This document shows, one piece after another, positions 16,956 to 25,651 of a stretch of DNA of 64,000 bases (position 1 is its first letter; every line of letters starts with the position of its first letter). This DNA is from Actinopolymorpha rutila (GTDB taxonomy: Bacteria; Actinomycetota; Actinomycetes; Propionibacteriales; Actinopolymorphaceae). A model generated the notes under the pieces. That model did not search any database and had not been told where the DNA came from. It saw only the letters and a list, made by a program, of their open reading frames with translations. The position numbers and the translations under genes are program-made. The stretch is from contig NZ_JACBZH010000001.1 in assembly GCF_013407855.1 (NCBI RefSeq), positions 4,836,001 through 4,900,000 of the forward strand. Reading direction: 5' to 3'.

Positions 16956-18095
16956 TCACGCGTTCCAGCCCTTGGCGAGCACGGCACCCGTGCCCTCGCC
17001 CCGGATCCGGAACACCGCGCGGACCAGTGCCGGCGCGGCGATGAACAACACGATCGTCGCCTGCAGCACGGTGGTCAGCGTGAGCGGCGTCTGGGTCTGC
17101 AGCTGCATCTGCAGGCCACCGGCGTTCAGGGCGCCGAACACCAGCCCGGCGACGACCGTGCCGACCGGCGACGCCCGGCCCAGCAGGGCGACGGTGATCG
17201 AGTCGAAACCGACCGTGCCGGCGATCCCGTCGGTCAGTGGCGAGTTGGTGCCGAGCACCTGCTGGACGCCGGCCAGGCCGGCCAGCGCACCGGCGCCGAG
17301 CATCGCCAGCGTGTACGCCGTACCGACGCTCATGCCGGCCGTCCGGGCGGCGTCGGGGTTGGCACCCACCGCCCGCAGCTGGAAGCCCGTGGTCGACCGG
17401 GTGAGCAGCCACCACACCGCGCCCGCGGCCAGCAGCGCGACCAGGAAGCCCAGGTGCAGCCGGGAGCCGGGAATCGCCGGGAACTGCGCGGAGCCGTCCA
17501 CCACCGGGCTGATCGGGTCGTTGCGGCCCGGGCGCTGGAAGGCGTTCGTGGTCAGCAGCCACTGCAGGAGGTACAGCGCGACGTAGTTGAGCATGATCGT
17601 GAGGATCACCTCGTGCGCCCCCGTGCGCGCCTTGAGCACACCGACGATGCCGCCCCACAGCGCCCCGCCGAGCACGCCGGCGACGAGCGCGACGAGCACG
17701 TGCAGGCCGGGCGGGAGGTGCAGGGTGAAGCCGACCCAGGCGGCGCACAGCGCGCCGACGATCAGCTGGCCCTGGGCGCCGATGTTGAACAGCCCGGCGC
17801 GGAACGCCAGCGAGACGCCGAGACCGCCGCAGATCAGCGGGGTCGCCTGCACCAGCGTCTCGGCGAGTTGCCGCAGGCCGCCGAACGCGCCGGAGAAGAG
17901 CGCGCCGTACGCGTCCGACACCGCCGACCACGACGCCGACAGCGCGTCGGGCGGGTAGGAGAAGAAGTACGACCAGGTGGACAGGACCTCGGCGTCGCTG
18001 ACGACGATCAGCACCGCGCCGACCGCCAGCGCGAGCACGACCGCGGCCGCGCTCACCAGAAGCTCGCGCGCCCAGGCCGGACGGGTGGCGCTCAC
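16956..18095 (-). CDS. nucleoside ABC transporter permease (first permease)
   Basis: A 379-residue permease of the BMP/sugar family (NupP/YufP-like). The motif AGLFNIGAQGQLIVGA is the conserved coupling region, and EVILTIMLNYVA is also typical. Start GTG 18095 overlaps the ATPase stop in a GTGA junction. About nine to ten membrane segments are visible, with a long extracytoplasmic loop near residues 45-80. It pairs with the permease at 15656 to form a heterodimeric channel. Confidence 0.9.
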   Translation of the reverse strand: MSATRPAWARELLVSAAAVVLALAVGAVLIVVSDAEVLSTWSYFFSYPPDALSASWSAVSDAYGALFSGAFGGLRQLAETLVQATPLICGGLGVSLAFRAGLFNIGAQGQLIVGALCAAWVGFTLHLPPGLHVLVALVAGVLGGALWGGIVGVLKARTGAHEVILTIMLNYVALYLLQWLLTTNAFQRPGRNDPISPVVDGSAQFPAIPGSRLHLGFLVALLAAGAVWWLLTRSTTGFQLRAVGANPDAARTAGMSVGTAYTLAMLGAGALAGLAGVQQVLGTNSPLTDGIAGTVGFDSITVALLGRASPVGTVVAGLVFGALNAGGLQMQLQTQTPLTLTTVLQATIVLFIAAPALVRAVFRIRGEGTGAVLAKGWNA

Positions 18096-19654
18096 GAGGC
18101 GTCCTCCAGCGTTCCGAGGGCGGTCGGGTTGGCCTCGGCCAGCTGCGCCGCCTCCTCGACCGGGACGCCCGCCATCATGCAGCCCAGCTGGTCCCACGGC
18201 GTGTTCGTACCGACGATGCCGACCAACCTGCCGCGGTACATCACCGCGATCCGGTCCGCGAGCGCCACGATCTCCTCCAACTCCGTGGACACGATCACCA
18301 CCGCCGTGCCCTGGTCGCGCTCGGCCACGATGCGGCGGTGGACGAACTCGATGGACCCCACGTCCAGGCCGCGGGTGGGCTGCGCGGCGATCAGCAGCTC
18401 CAGCGGGCGGGACAGCTCCCGGGCCAGGACGACCTTCTGCTGGTTGCCGCCCGACAGCGCGCTCACCGGGGTGTCCACCGACTGTGTGCGGACGTCGAAC
18501 TCCTCGACCCGGTGATCGGCGTTGTCGCGTACGGCGGCCTGCGACAGCGCTCCCCTGCGCGCGAACGGCGCGCCGCGGAAGAGGTCCAGGATGAGGTTCT
18601 CCGCCACCGAGAACGTCCCGACGAACCCGTCGTGGGAGCGGTCCTCGGGGATGTAGCCGATGCCGGCGGCGAGGTGCTGGCGTGGTGTCGTACCGACGAG
18701 CTCGCGGCCGCCCAGGCGTACCGACCCGGCGGCCACGTCGACCAGCCCGACCAGTGCCTGTACGAGCTCGGTCTGGCCGTTGCCCTGGACGCCGGCGATG
18801 CCGAGGATCTCCCCGCCGTGCACGTCGAACGACACGTCGTCGACGGCGACCAGGCCCTGGCCGTCCACGACGCTCAGGTCCTTCACCGTCAGCTTGGGCT
18901 CGGCCGGGGTGGCCGGCGCCTTGTCAACCTGGAGTTGCACGGGTCGGCCGACCATCAGCTCGGCGAGCTCCGCCTCCGAGGCGTCGGGTGCGACCGTGCC
19001 GACCACGGACCCGCGGCGGATCACCGTGATCGTGTCGGCGATCGCCCGCACCTCCTTGAGCTTGTGGGTGATGAAGACCACCGTGGTGCCGTTCTCCCGC
19101 AGAGCGCGCATCACCTCGATCAGCTCGTCGATCTCCTGCGGGGTGAGCACCGCGGTGGGTTCGTCGAGAATCAGCACCTTGGCCTCGTTGGCCAGCGCCT
19201 TGAGGATCTCCACCCGCTGCTGCACACCGACCGGAAGGTCCTCCACGCGGGCGTCGGGGTCCACGGCCAGGCCGTAGCGCTCCGACAGGTCGCGCACCAG
19301 CGAGCGGGCCGCCCGCTGGTCGAGCAGGCCGGGGCCGCGGGTGCGTTCGCGACCCAGGACGACGTTCTCGGCGACGGTGAAGACGGGCACCAGCATGAAG
19401 TGCTGGTGGACCATCCCGATACCGGCCGCGATCGCCTCACCGGGTGAGCCGAACGACACCGGAGTGTCGTCGACGAGCACCTGGCCCTCGTCGGGACGCA
19501 GCAGCCCGAAGAGCATGTTCATCAACGTGCTCTTCCCGGCGCCGTTCTCGCCGAGCAGACAGTGGATCCGCCCGGACTCGAACGTCAGGTCGATGTGGTC
19601 GTTGGCGACGAGGGACCCGAACCGTTTGGTGAGCCCGCGGAGTTCGAGCTTCAT
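18092..19654 (-). CDS. nucleoside ABC transporter ATP-binding protein (double NBD)
   Basis: A 520-residue cytoplasmic ATPase with two fused nucleotide-binding domains. The first has Walker A GENGAGKST, the degenerate signature LPVGVQQRVEILKAL and Walker B VLILDEPTAVL. The second has GVQGNGQTE in place of Walker A, LSGGNQQKVVLAREL and a Walker-B-like ELLIAAQPTRGLD, so its catalytic site looks degenerate as is usual for this family. Length and layout match RbsA/NupO-type ATPases. ATG 19654. It energises the two permeases downstream. It is separated from bmpA by 95 bp containing a strong hairpin. Confidence 0.92.
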   Translation of the reverse strand: MKLELRGLTKRFGSLVANDHIDLTFESGRIHCLLGENGAGKSTLMNMLFGLLRPDEGQVLVDDTPVSFGSPGEAIAAGIGMVHQHFMLVPVFTVAENVVLGRERTRGPGLLDQRAARSLVRDLSERYGLAVDPDARVEDLPVGVQQRVEILKALANEAKVLILDEPTAVLTPQEIDELIEVMRALRENGTTVVFITHKLKEVRAIADTITVIRRGSVVGTVAPDASEAELAELMVGRPVQLQVDKAPATPAEPKLTVKDLSVVDGQGLVAVDDVSFDVHGGEILGIAGVQGNGQTELVQALVGLVDVAAGSVRLGGRELVGTTPRQHLAAGIGYIPEDRSHDGFVGTFSVAENLILDLFRGAPFARRGALSQAAVRDNADHRVEEFDVRTQSVDTPVSALSGGNQQKVVLARELSRPLELLIAAQPTRGLDVGSIEFVHRRIVAERDQGTAVVIVSTELEEIVALADRIAVMYRGRLVGIVGTNTPWDQLGCMMAGVPVEEAAQLAEANPTALGTLEDAS

Positions 19655-19691
19655 GCACTACTCCAGCCTGAAGGTGCGCACCCGTGCGGCG

Positions 19692-19722
19692 GGGAGGGCC
19701 GGTGCGGCGCACCAGCCCTCCC
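19692..19722 (-). terminator. intercistronic hairpin between bmpA and the transporter ATPase gene
   Basis: An 8-bp outer stem (GGGAGGGC with its complement), one mismatch, a 5-bp inner stem and a 3-nt loop lie 28 bp after the bmpA stop, with no T-tract. By analogy with other ABC operons this placement suggests partial termination or 3'-end protection that leaves the binding protein in excess over the membrane parts. Confidence 0.6.
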
Positions 19723-19749
19723 CCACGGCTGCCAAGGGTCGCGACGCGG

Positions 19750-20880
19750 TCACTTCGACTGCGGCTGCGCCTTCGACTTGATCGTGATCTTGCCGTCGAT
19801 GATGTCCTGCTTCAACTTGCCGACCTCGTCCTTGAGCTCGGACGGGATCTTGCTGTCCCACTGGTGGTAGGGCGAGAGGCCGGTGCCGTCGTTCTTCAGC
19901 GTTCCGACGTAGGCGGTGCTGTCGAACTTGTCGTCGGCCGCCGTTGTCACGACGTCCTTCACCGCCACGTCCATGCCCTTGTAGACACTGGTGAGCAGCA
20001 CGTCGCAGTACTCCGCGGCGCTCTTGCAGCCGTCGGTGTCCACCCAGATCGCGTTGACCTTGCCACCGGAGGCCTTCGCGGCCTGCAGGCCACCCAGACC
20101 GGCGGGGCCGGCGACCGGGAAGATGATGTCCGCGCCCTGGCTGATCAGGTTGCTGCCGGTGTTCTTGCCCTGCGCCTTGTTCTCGAAGTCGTTGGTGAAC
20201 AGGCCCTTCTGGGTCTTCTCGCTCCAGCCGAGAACCTGGACGTTCTTCTTCTTGACCTTGTTGTAGTACTGCACGCCCTCCCAGTAACCGTCCATGAAGA
20301 TCGTGACGGTGGGGATGGGCAGGCCGCCGAAGGTTCCGACCTTGCCGGTCTTCGTCATGCCGGCGGCGAGGTAGCCGGCGAGGAAGCTGGACTGGGCGGT
20401 GTCGAAGAGCAGCGACTTGACGTTCTTCGGCACCTCCTTCAGGCCGGTCTTCTTCAGGTCGGTGGCGGCGATGTCGTAGTCGACGATGCCCCACTTGATG
20501 TCGGGGTTGGCCGAGGCCGACTTCGCCGTCTGGTCACCGAGCTTGAAGCCCACGGTCACGATCGCGTTGCACTTCGCGTCGACCATGCCGCCGACGTTCT
20601 TCGCGTAGTCGCTGTCGGACTTCGACTCCGCGGTCGAGGTCTTGATGTTCAGTTCCTTCGCGGCGTCCAGGAAGCCCTGGTAGGACGTCTGGTTGAACGA
20701 CTTGTCGTCGAAACCGCCGGAGTCGGAGACCATGCAGGCGCGGAAGTCCTTCGCCGCCGCGTTGGACTTCGAGCCGTTCCCGCCCGAACCCGAGTTGCTC
20801 TCGGTCGGCTTGCTTCCACAGCCGGTGACCACCAGGGCCACCGCGCCAAGGACCGCGAGGCCCTTGAGGTACTTCGTCAC
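19750..20880 (-). CDS. bmpA: BMP-family nucleoside-binding lipoprotein
   Basis: A 376-residue substrate-binding lipoprotein. The signal peptide (residues 1-20) ends in the lipobox VTGC with lipidated Cys21. A Ser/Gly/Asn-rich linker follows, and the BMP domain begins about residue 48 (RACMVSDSGGFDDKSFNQ). The start is GTG 20880 after GAGGAGG. It captures nucleosides outside the membrane for the importer encoded just downstream. The gene is first in the importer run and probably carries its promoter in 20881-21216. The coding style (Lys- and Asn-rich) differs from its neighbours, as is normal for secreted binding proteins. Confidence 0.92.
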   Translation of the reverse strand: MTKYLKGLAVLGAVALVVTGCGSKPTESNSGSGGNGSKSNAAAKDFRACMVSDSGGFDDKSFNQTSYQGFLDAAKELNIKTSTAESKSDSDYAKNVGGMVDAKCNAIVTVGFKLGDQTAKSASANPDIKWGIVDYDIAATDLKKTGLKEVPKNVKSLLFDTAQSSFLAGYLAAGMTKTGKVGTFGGLPIPTVTIFMDGYWEGVQYYNKVKKKNVQVLGWSEKTQKGLFTNDFENKAQGKNTGSNLISQGADIIFPVAGPAGLGGLQAAKASGGKVNAIWVDTDGCKSAAEYCDVLLTSVYKGMDVAVKDVVTTAADDKFDSTAYVGTLKNDGTGLSPYHQWDSKIPSELKDEVGKLKQDIIDGKITIKSKAQPQSK

Positions 20881-21216
20881 AACGCCTCCTCAGCGTGCCC
20901 GATCGGGTGGGGTACCCGCGCCCGCGAACGGGCGTCGAGGACGGACGCCGCGCGATGCGCATGGGTGACTATAAGGTGCGCCGACAGCAGGTGAGGAATC
21001 GCGGCTTCGGATCCCTGCCATGTGATCCTCCCGTGACCTTGCCCGGAGGCCGGAGCATCTTCCGCCCCGTGGTCGATACGGGCAAATCTGTCTCGTCCGG
21101 CACAGGTCGTCCGAGTCGCCTCGAATGCCTGGGTTCATCCGGCGGTTATGAGGCTGTTACACCGGTCGCAAACGCGGGGCGGCCCGGCGGTTCGGGCCGG
21201 CGGTTCGGTCCGTGGT
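20881..21216 (-). promoter_or_regulatory. upstream region of the nucleoside importer operon
   Basis: A 336-bp gap between bmpA and the amidohydrolase, both on the minus strand. It must hold the importer promoter. On the minus strand TATAGT (20968-20973) is a fair -10 box about 90 bp before the bmpA start, but I see no matching -35 at the usual spacing. A 13-bp repeat at the amidohydrolase end occupies 21181-21218. I find no operator I can name. Confidence 0.35.
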
Positions 21217-21218
21217 TC
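21181..21218 (-). repeat. 13-bp tandem repeat abutting the amidohydrolase stop codon
   Basis: Three related units lie at 21181-21193, 21194-21206 and 21207-21218, with core CGGTTC. The third reaches into the stop triplet at 21217-21219. The two outer units differ from the middle one by a few bases. Confidence 0.75.
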
Positions 21219-22467
21219 AGCCGTCGTCGTCCTCGCCCACGAGCAGCGCGGCGCCGACGAGGGTGCGTACGCCAACCGAGATGGCGTGCTCGTCGATGTC
21301 GAACGTGCCCTGGTGGATGTCGAACGGGCGGGTGCTGCCGGTCGGGCGAACTCCCAGGCGGGCAAGGGCTCCCCGGGTCCTGGTGAGGTACCACGCGAAG
21401 TCCTCACCGCCCAGGCTCTGCTCGGTCGTGCCCACGGCGTCGCGGCCCATCGTGGCCTCCACCGCCCGCTGCAGAAGACCGATCGCGAACGGGTCGTTGA
21501 CCACGGGGGGTACGCCGCGGTGCACCTCGGCCTGCACGCCCACGCCGTAGGGCGCCACGATCTGGTGCGCGAGCACGGGAACGAGTTCGGCGGCGGACTC
21601 CCAGACGTTGACGTTCAGGCAGCGCAGGGTGCCCTCGGCCTCGCCCTCCATGGGGATCGCGTTCGCCGCTGCGCCGGCCTGGATGCGTCCCCACACCAGG
21701 GTCAGCCCACCGCGCGGGTCGACCCGCCGGCTCAGGGCCAGCGGAAGCTGACTCACCAACGTGGACAGGGCGTGTACGAGGTCTGCGGACAGGTGCGGCC
21801 GGGCAGTGTGCCCGCCGGGGCCGGTCAGGCGTACGTGCACCCGGTCGGCGGCGGAGGTGATCGGGCCGGCCCGCAGGCCGACGGTGCCCACCTCCAGCCG
21901 TGGGTCGCAGTGCACGGCGAAGATCTGCTCCACCCCGGCCAGGGCGGCGTCGGTGGCGAGCACGTCCAGCGCACCGCCGGGGATGATCTCCTCAGCGGGC
22001 TGGAAGACCAGGCGCACGCGGTTGCCGAGCATCCCGGCCGCGGCGAGTTCGCCGAGCACGAGTCCGGCACCCAGCACGATCGCGGTGTGCGCGTCGTGGC
22101 CGCAGGCGTGACACACACCCGGACGGCTGGAGCGGTAGGGAACGGTCTTCTCGTCCACCACCCGCAACGCGTCCAGGTCGGCGCGCAAGGCGGCCTTGAC
22201 CGGTCCGAGGCCGGGCCCGCCGACGTCGCACAGCAGTCCGGTGCCCACGGGCAGGCGGACGGGGGCGAAGCCGGCCAGCTCCAGGCGGTCGCTGACCACC
22301 CGGGTGGTCCGGAACTCCTCGCGGCCGGGTTCGGGATGGGTGTGAAGATCGCGCCGGAATGCGATCAGCTCGTCGGCGTAGGTCTTGGCGAGCCGGTCCA
22401 CCTCGGCAACGACAGTTGAGTCGAGGGGCACCTTGCGATTGTCCACCCCGCCCGATTTGTCCCGCAC
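21217..22467 (-). CDS. M20-family amidohydrolase
   Basis: A 416-residue metallopeptidase-like amidohydrolase of the AmiA/HipO group. CHACGHDAHTAIVLGAG provides metal ligands, VFQPAEE holds the catalytic Glu, and GGEDFAWYL near the end supplies the last ligand. The dimerisation lid lies around residues 190-300. It cleaves an acyl or aminoacyl amide bond; the substrate is not evident. GTG 22467 is taken as the start, and an internal GTG eight codons in is an alternative. Two M20 genes (amiA1, amiB1) sit next to deoD in Mycobacterium as I recall, so its place here fits conserved order more than a nucleoside function. Confidence 0.85.
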   Translation of the reverse strand: MRDKSGGVDNRKVPLDSTVVAEVDRLAKTYADELIAFRRDLHTHPEPGREEFRTTRVVSDRLELAGFAPVRLPVGTGLLCDVGGPGLGPVKAALRADLDALRVVDEKTVPYRSSRPGVCHACGHDAHTAIVLGAGLVLGELAAAGMLGNRVRLVFQPAEEIIPGGALDVLATDAALAGVEQIFAVHCDPRLEVGTVGLRAGPITSAADRVHVRLTGPGGHTARPHLSADLVHALSTLVSQLPLALSRRVDPRGGLTLVWGRIQAGAAANAIPMEGEAEGTLRCLNVNVWESAAELVPVLAHQIVAPYGVGVQAEVHRGVPPVVNDPFAIGLLQRAVEATMGRDAVGTTEQSLGGEDFAWYLTRTRGALARLGVRPTGSTRPFDIHQGTFDIDEHAISVGVRTLVGAALLVGEDDDG

Positions 22468-22560
22468 GCCACCCTGCTTTCGCCGTTGGTTCCCGGCTCG
22501 TCACCCACAGTCTCGCCCCGGTCCCACCCGGACGGACGCCGAAAGCCCAACTGGCACCGG

Positions 22561-22625
22561 CGTCCACCGACGGCGTCCACCGACGGCGTCCACCGACGGC
22601 GTCCACCGACGGCGCCCTCCGACGG
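22561..22625 (-). repeat. 13-bp tandem repeat, 5 units, just beyond the mutase stop codon
   Basis: Four exact units of CGTCCACCGACGG (22561-22612) and one diverged unit (22613-22625) lie 4 bp downstream of the methylmalonyl-CoA mutase stop at 22630 (minus strand). The array fills about half of the gap to the amidohydrolase start. Confidence 0.9.
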
Positions 22626-22629
22626 CACC

Positions 22630-24249
22630 TCAGATCGCGTCGGCCGGGGTGTAGACGCCCCAGACCTCCCGCAGCGCGTCACAGACCTCGCCGACGGTCG
22701 CCCGGGCGGCCAGCGCCCGCTTCATGGGGTAGAGCACGTTGTCCGAGCCCGAGGCCGCCGAGCGCAACTCCGCAAGGCAGCCTTGCACCTCGTCGTCGTC
22801 GCGGTCCGCGCGCAGTCTGGCCAACCGGGCGCGCTGGGCCTCCTCGATGGTGGGGTCGACCCGCAGCGGCTCGTAGCGCTCGTCGTCGGGAACGACGTAC
22901 CTGTTGACGCCCACCACGACGCGTTCGCCGCCGTCGATGTCGCGGGAGATCTGGTACGCCGCCTGCTCGATCTCGGCCTTCTGGTAGCCCTTCTCGATCG
23001 CGGCCACCGCGCCCCCGAGGTCCTCGACGGTCTCCATCAGCGACCGCGCGGCCTCCTCCACCGCGTCGGTCATCGACTCCACGGCGTAGGAGCCGGCGAA
23101 CGGGTCGACGGTCGCCGTCACGTCGGTCTCGTACGCGAGCACCTGTTGGGTACGCAACGCCAGCCGGGCGGCCTTCTCGCTGGGCAGCGCGATCGCCTCG
23201 TCGTAGGCGTTGGTGTGCAGCGACTGCGTGCCCCCCAGCACCGCCGCGAGCCCCTGCACCGCGACCCGGACCAGGTTGACCTCCGGCTGCTGTGCGGTCA
23301 GCTGCACCCCCGCGGTCTGGGTGTGGAACCGCAGCATCTGCGACTTCGGGTTGCGCGCACCGAACCGGTCGCGCATCACCTGCGCCCAGATCCTGCGGGC
23401 GGCGCGGAACTTCGCCACCTCCTCCAGCAGGGTCGTACGGGCGACGAAGAAGAACGACAGCCGCGGCGCGAACTCGTCCACGTCGAGTCCCGCGTCGATC
23501 GCCGCCTGGACGTACTCGATGCCGTCCGCCAGCGTGAACGCGATCTCCTGCGCGGGCGTGGCGCCGGCCTCGGCCATGTGGTAGCCGGAGATGGAGATCG
23601 TGTTGAACCGCGCAAGCTCGGCTTGACAGTAGGCGAAGATGTCGGACACCAACCGCAGCGAGGCCTTCGGCGGATAGATGTAGGTGCCGCGGGCGATGTA
23701 CTCCTTCAGCACGTCGTTCTGGATGGTCCCGCTCAGCCGGGCGGGGTCGACGCCGTGTTCCTCACCGACGAGTTGGTACAGCAGCAGCAACACCGCGGCC
23801 GGCGCGTTGATCGTCATCGACGTGGACACCTGGTCCAGCGGGATGCCGTCGAACAGCAGCCGCATGTCGTCGATGGAGTCGATCGCCACCCCGACCTTGC
23901 CCACCTCGCCGTGCGCGATCGGCGCGTCGGAGTCGTAACCCATCTGGGTGGGCAGGTCGAAGGCCACCGAGAGGCCGGCGGTGCCCGCCTCGATCAGCTG
24001 GTGGTAGCGGCGGTTGGACTCCGCCGCGGTGCCGAAGCCGGCGTACTGCCGCATCGTCCACGGGCGGCCGGTGTACATCGTCGGGTAGACACCCCGGGTG
24101 TACGGATAGGAGCCGGGCTCGCCCAACTGGCTCGCGGGCGTCCACCCGGCGAGGTCGTCGGGTCCGTAGACGGGCTTGATCGGCAGGCCGGACTCCCCCA
24201 CCCGCGCCGGGCGCGAGGGGGAAGCTTTCGACGCAGCGGCATCGGTCAT
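22630..24249 (-). CDS. methylmalonyl-CoA mutase catalytic subunit (no cobalamin domain)
   Basis: A 539-residue TIM-barrel catalytic chain of the acyl-CoA mutase family. It ends after the barrel with no B12-binding domain, so it needs a separate small subunit; a good candidate is encoded at 52402. PTMY and RQYAG keep the Tyr, and LRLVSDIF the Arg, that I recall as distinguishing methylmalonyl-CoA mutase (Tyr89, Arg207 in Propionibacterium) from isobutyryl-CoA mutase (Phe, Gln). It would isomerise (R)-methylmalonyl-CoA and succinyl-CoA. ATG 24249 overlaps the regulator stop (ATGA), so the upstream extension of this frame is not coding. The substrate assignment is inferred from those residues. 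Confidence 0.88.
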   Translation of the reverse strand: MTDAAASKASPSRPARVGESGLPIKPVYGPDDLAGWTPASQLGEPGSYPYTRGVYPTMYTGRPWTMRQYAGFGTAAESNRRYHQLIEAGTAGLSVAFDLPTQMGYDSDAPIAHGEVGKVGVAIDSIDDMRLLFDGIPLDQVSTSMTINAPAAVLLLLYQLVGEEHGVDPARLSGTIQNDVLKEYIARGTYIYPPKASLRLVSDIFAYCQAELARFNTISISGYHMAEAGATPAQEIAFTLADGIEYVQAAIDAGLDVDEFAPRLSFFFVARTTLLEEVAKFRAARRIWAQVMRDRFGARNPKSQMLRFHTQTAGVQLTAQQPEVNLVRVAVQGLAAVLGGTQSLHTNAYDEAIALPSEKAARLALRTQQVLAYETDVTATVDPFAGSYAVESMTDAVEEAARSLMETVEDLGGAVAAIEKGYQKAEIEQAAYQISRDIDGGERVVVGVNRYVVPDDERYEPLRVDPTIEEAQRARLARLRADRDDDEVQGCLAELRSAASGSDNVLYPMKRALAARATVGEVCDALREVWGVYTPADAI

Positions 24250-25310
24250 GGGTTCTCGCCTCCGCGACGAGGATATCCACGAGCGGGGTCCGCCCACGCC
24301 GACGCGTCGCGGTGGAGCACCTCGACGTCCTCGCGAAGGTCGGTGGGCAGCCAGGCCATCGCGTCCGCGGCGTAGTAGAACCCCTGGCGGCCGGCCCGCG
24401 GCGGCGTGCGGGCACGGGTGAGGACGGCCAGGGCGCGGGCCTCGCTCGCGTGCAACCAGACCTCGGTGCCGTCGGTGGTGGCGTAGTCGGCGCCAGCCTG
24501 GGCGTAGCGGATCGCGTCGTGCGGACGGCCGATCCAGTACGACACCACCGACTGCAGCCCGCGTGCCCACGCCCGCAGGCCGTTGTGGTCGGCGAGGTCG
24601 GCGCACACGAACGCGGCGTAGGCGTGCGCCATCGCGTTCGGCGCGTCCACCCGGTCGTGGGCGAGCTTGGCCAGCATGCCGGACACGAGGGCGGCGGCGA
24701 AGTGCAGCCTGCGTACGTGCGCGGGATGTTGCGGGCCGTCCAGCAGGGTGAACAGCAGGTCCTGGGTGGCGGCGAGCGTGCCCAGGATCCGTGGCAGCGG
24801 CCGCTGTTGGTAGGCGTGGGTGAGCTGGCGCACCTCGGCGTACACCTGCTCCAGGCTCTCCTCGCCGAGGGCGGTGCGGGCGACCAGCAGGCCGAACCCG
24901 CGCGCCCGCCGGGCGGACCGTTCCAGGACGTCCAGGTCGTCGGCGCCCTGCCCGAAGGCGGTTTCGTGGTCGGGCGTGGTTGCCGGCCCGGTCGCAGGCC
25001 CGGAAGCCGGCCCGGGTGCCACGGTCGGCCTCGTCGCGACGGTGGGTCCGGTCGGGGCGTACGGCGCGACGAGTTCGGCGGCGGGCCTGCCGAACATCGC
25101 CTGCAGCACCCGCCGGGTGACCGGCGTCGTGCCGGTGCGCTGACCGGACGCGAGCCGGCGCAGGTGCCGCGCGGACATGCTCGCGCCGCGTTCCCCGGTC
25201 TGGCGGGCCAGCGTCTCGAACGCCTCGGCCACCTCGTCGTAGGTCTGGTCCCGTTGCCGGATCAGGTGTTCCAGCACGGTGCGTGGGGCGGTGTCTCGTC
25301 TCCCCGTCAT
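24246..25310 (-). CDS. HTH transcriptional regulator with TPR-like domain
   Basis: A 354-residue protein starting at ATG 25310 after GGAGGAG. The N-terminal ~75 residues look like an XRE-type helix-turn-helix (VLEHLIRQRDQTYDEVAEAF, MSARHLRRLASGQ). A Pro/Thr/Gly linker (about 85-115) leads to a helical C-terminal region typical of TPR-like sensor domains, for example LRAWARGLQSVVSYWIGRP and DAIRYAQAGADYA. It overlaps the mutase gene by 4 bp and precedes it, so it is probably an autoregulated local controller. Direct repeats at 25428-25486 upstream are candidate binding sites. The ligand is unknown; a CoA ester would make sense but is only a guess. Confidence 0.8.
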   Translation of the reverse strand: MTGRRDTAPRTVLEHLIRQRDQTYDEVAEAFETLARQTGERGASMSARHLRRLASGQRTGTTPVTRRVLQAMFGRPAAELVAPYAPTGPTVATRPTVAPGPASGPATGPATTPDHETAFGQGADDLDVLERSARRARGFGLLVARTALGEESLEQVYAEVRQLTHAYQQRPLPRILGTLAATQDLLFTLLDGPQHPAHVRRLHFAAALVSGMLAKLAHDRVDAPNAMAHAYAAFVCADLADHNGLRAWARGLQSVVSYWIGRPHDAIRYAQAGADYATTDGTEVWLHASEARALAVLTRARTPPRAGRQGFYYAADAMAWLPTDLREDVEVLHRDASAWADPARGYPRRGGENP

Positions 25311-25427
25311 CCACTCCTCCTGGTGGGCAGGCCCCCGTTGGCCGGAACGCTCGCCCCCGAACGCTCCACGAAGTTGTACCGGCAGGCACCGACCGACGGC
25401 CGCGCCGAGCGCGCGGGGTCCGGATGA

Positions 25428-25486
25428 GGTCCGGCACAGGTCCCCCCGGGTGCCATTCGGGTCCGGCACAGGTCCGCCACAGGTCC
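25428..25486. promoter_or_regulatory. three 16-bp direct repeats in the divergent regulator region
   Basis: The 16-mer GGTCCGGCACAGGTCC occurs exactly at 25428-25443 and 25460-25475, and with one change at 25471-25486, overlapping the previous copy by 5 bp. The first two start 32 bp apart, close to three helical turns. They lie in the 341-bp gap (25311-25651) between the minus-strand regulator and the plus-strand gene at 25652. I read them as candidate operators for the regulator; nothing else recognisable is in the gap. Confidence 0.5.
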
Positions 25487-25651
25487 GCCGTGGGACCTCG
25501 CCTGGACACGCCCACCCACCGAATGCTTGAGCCCTGCCCGAGGTCGGTACCTGCAAGCCAGGTGCCGGCGAGGGCATCCCGCCGGACCCGCCCCGCACAC
25601 GACCACGTCGACGGATCGTCGTCCGCACGATCACAAGGAGGCAAGCAGCCG

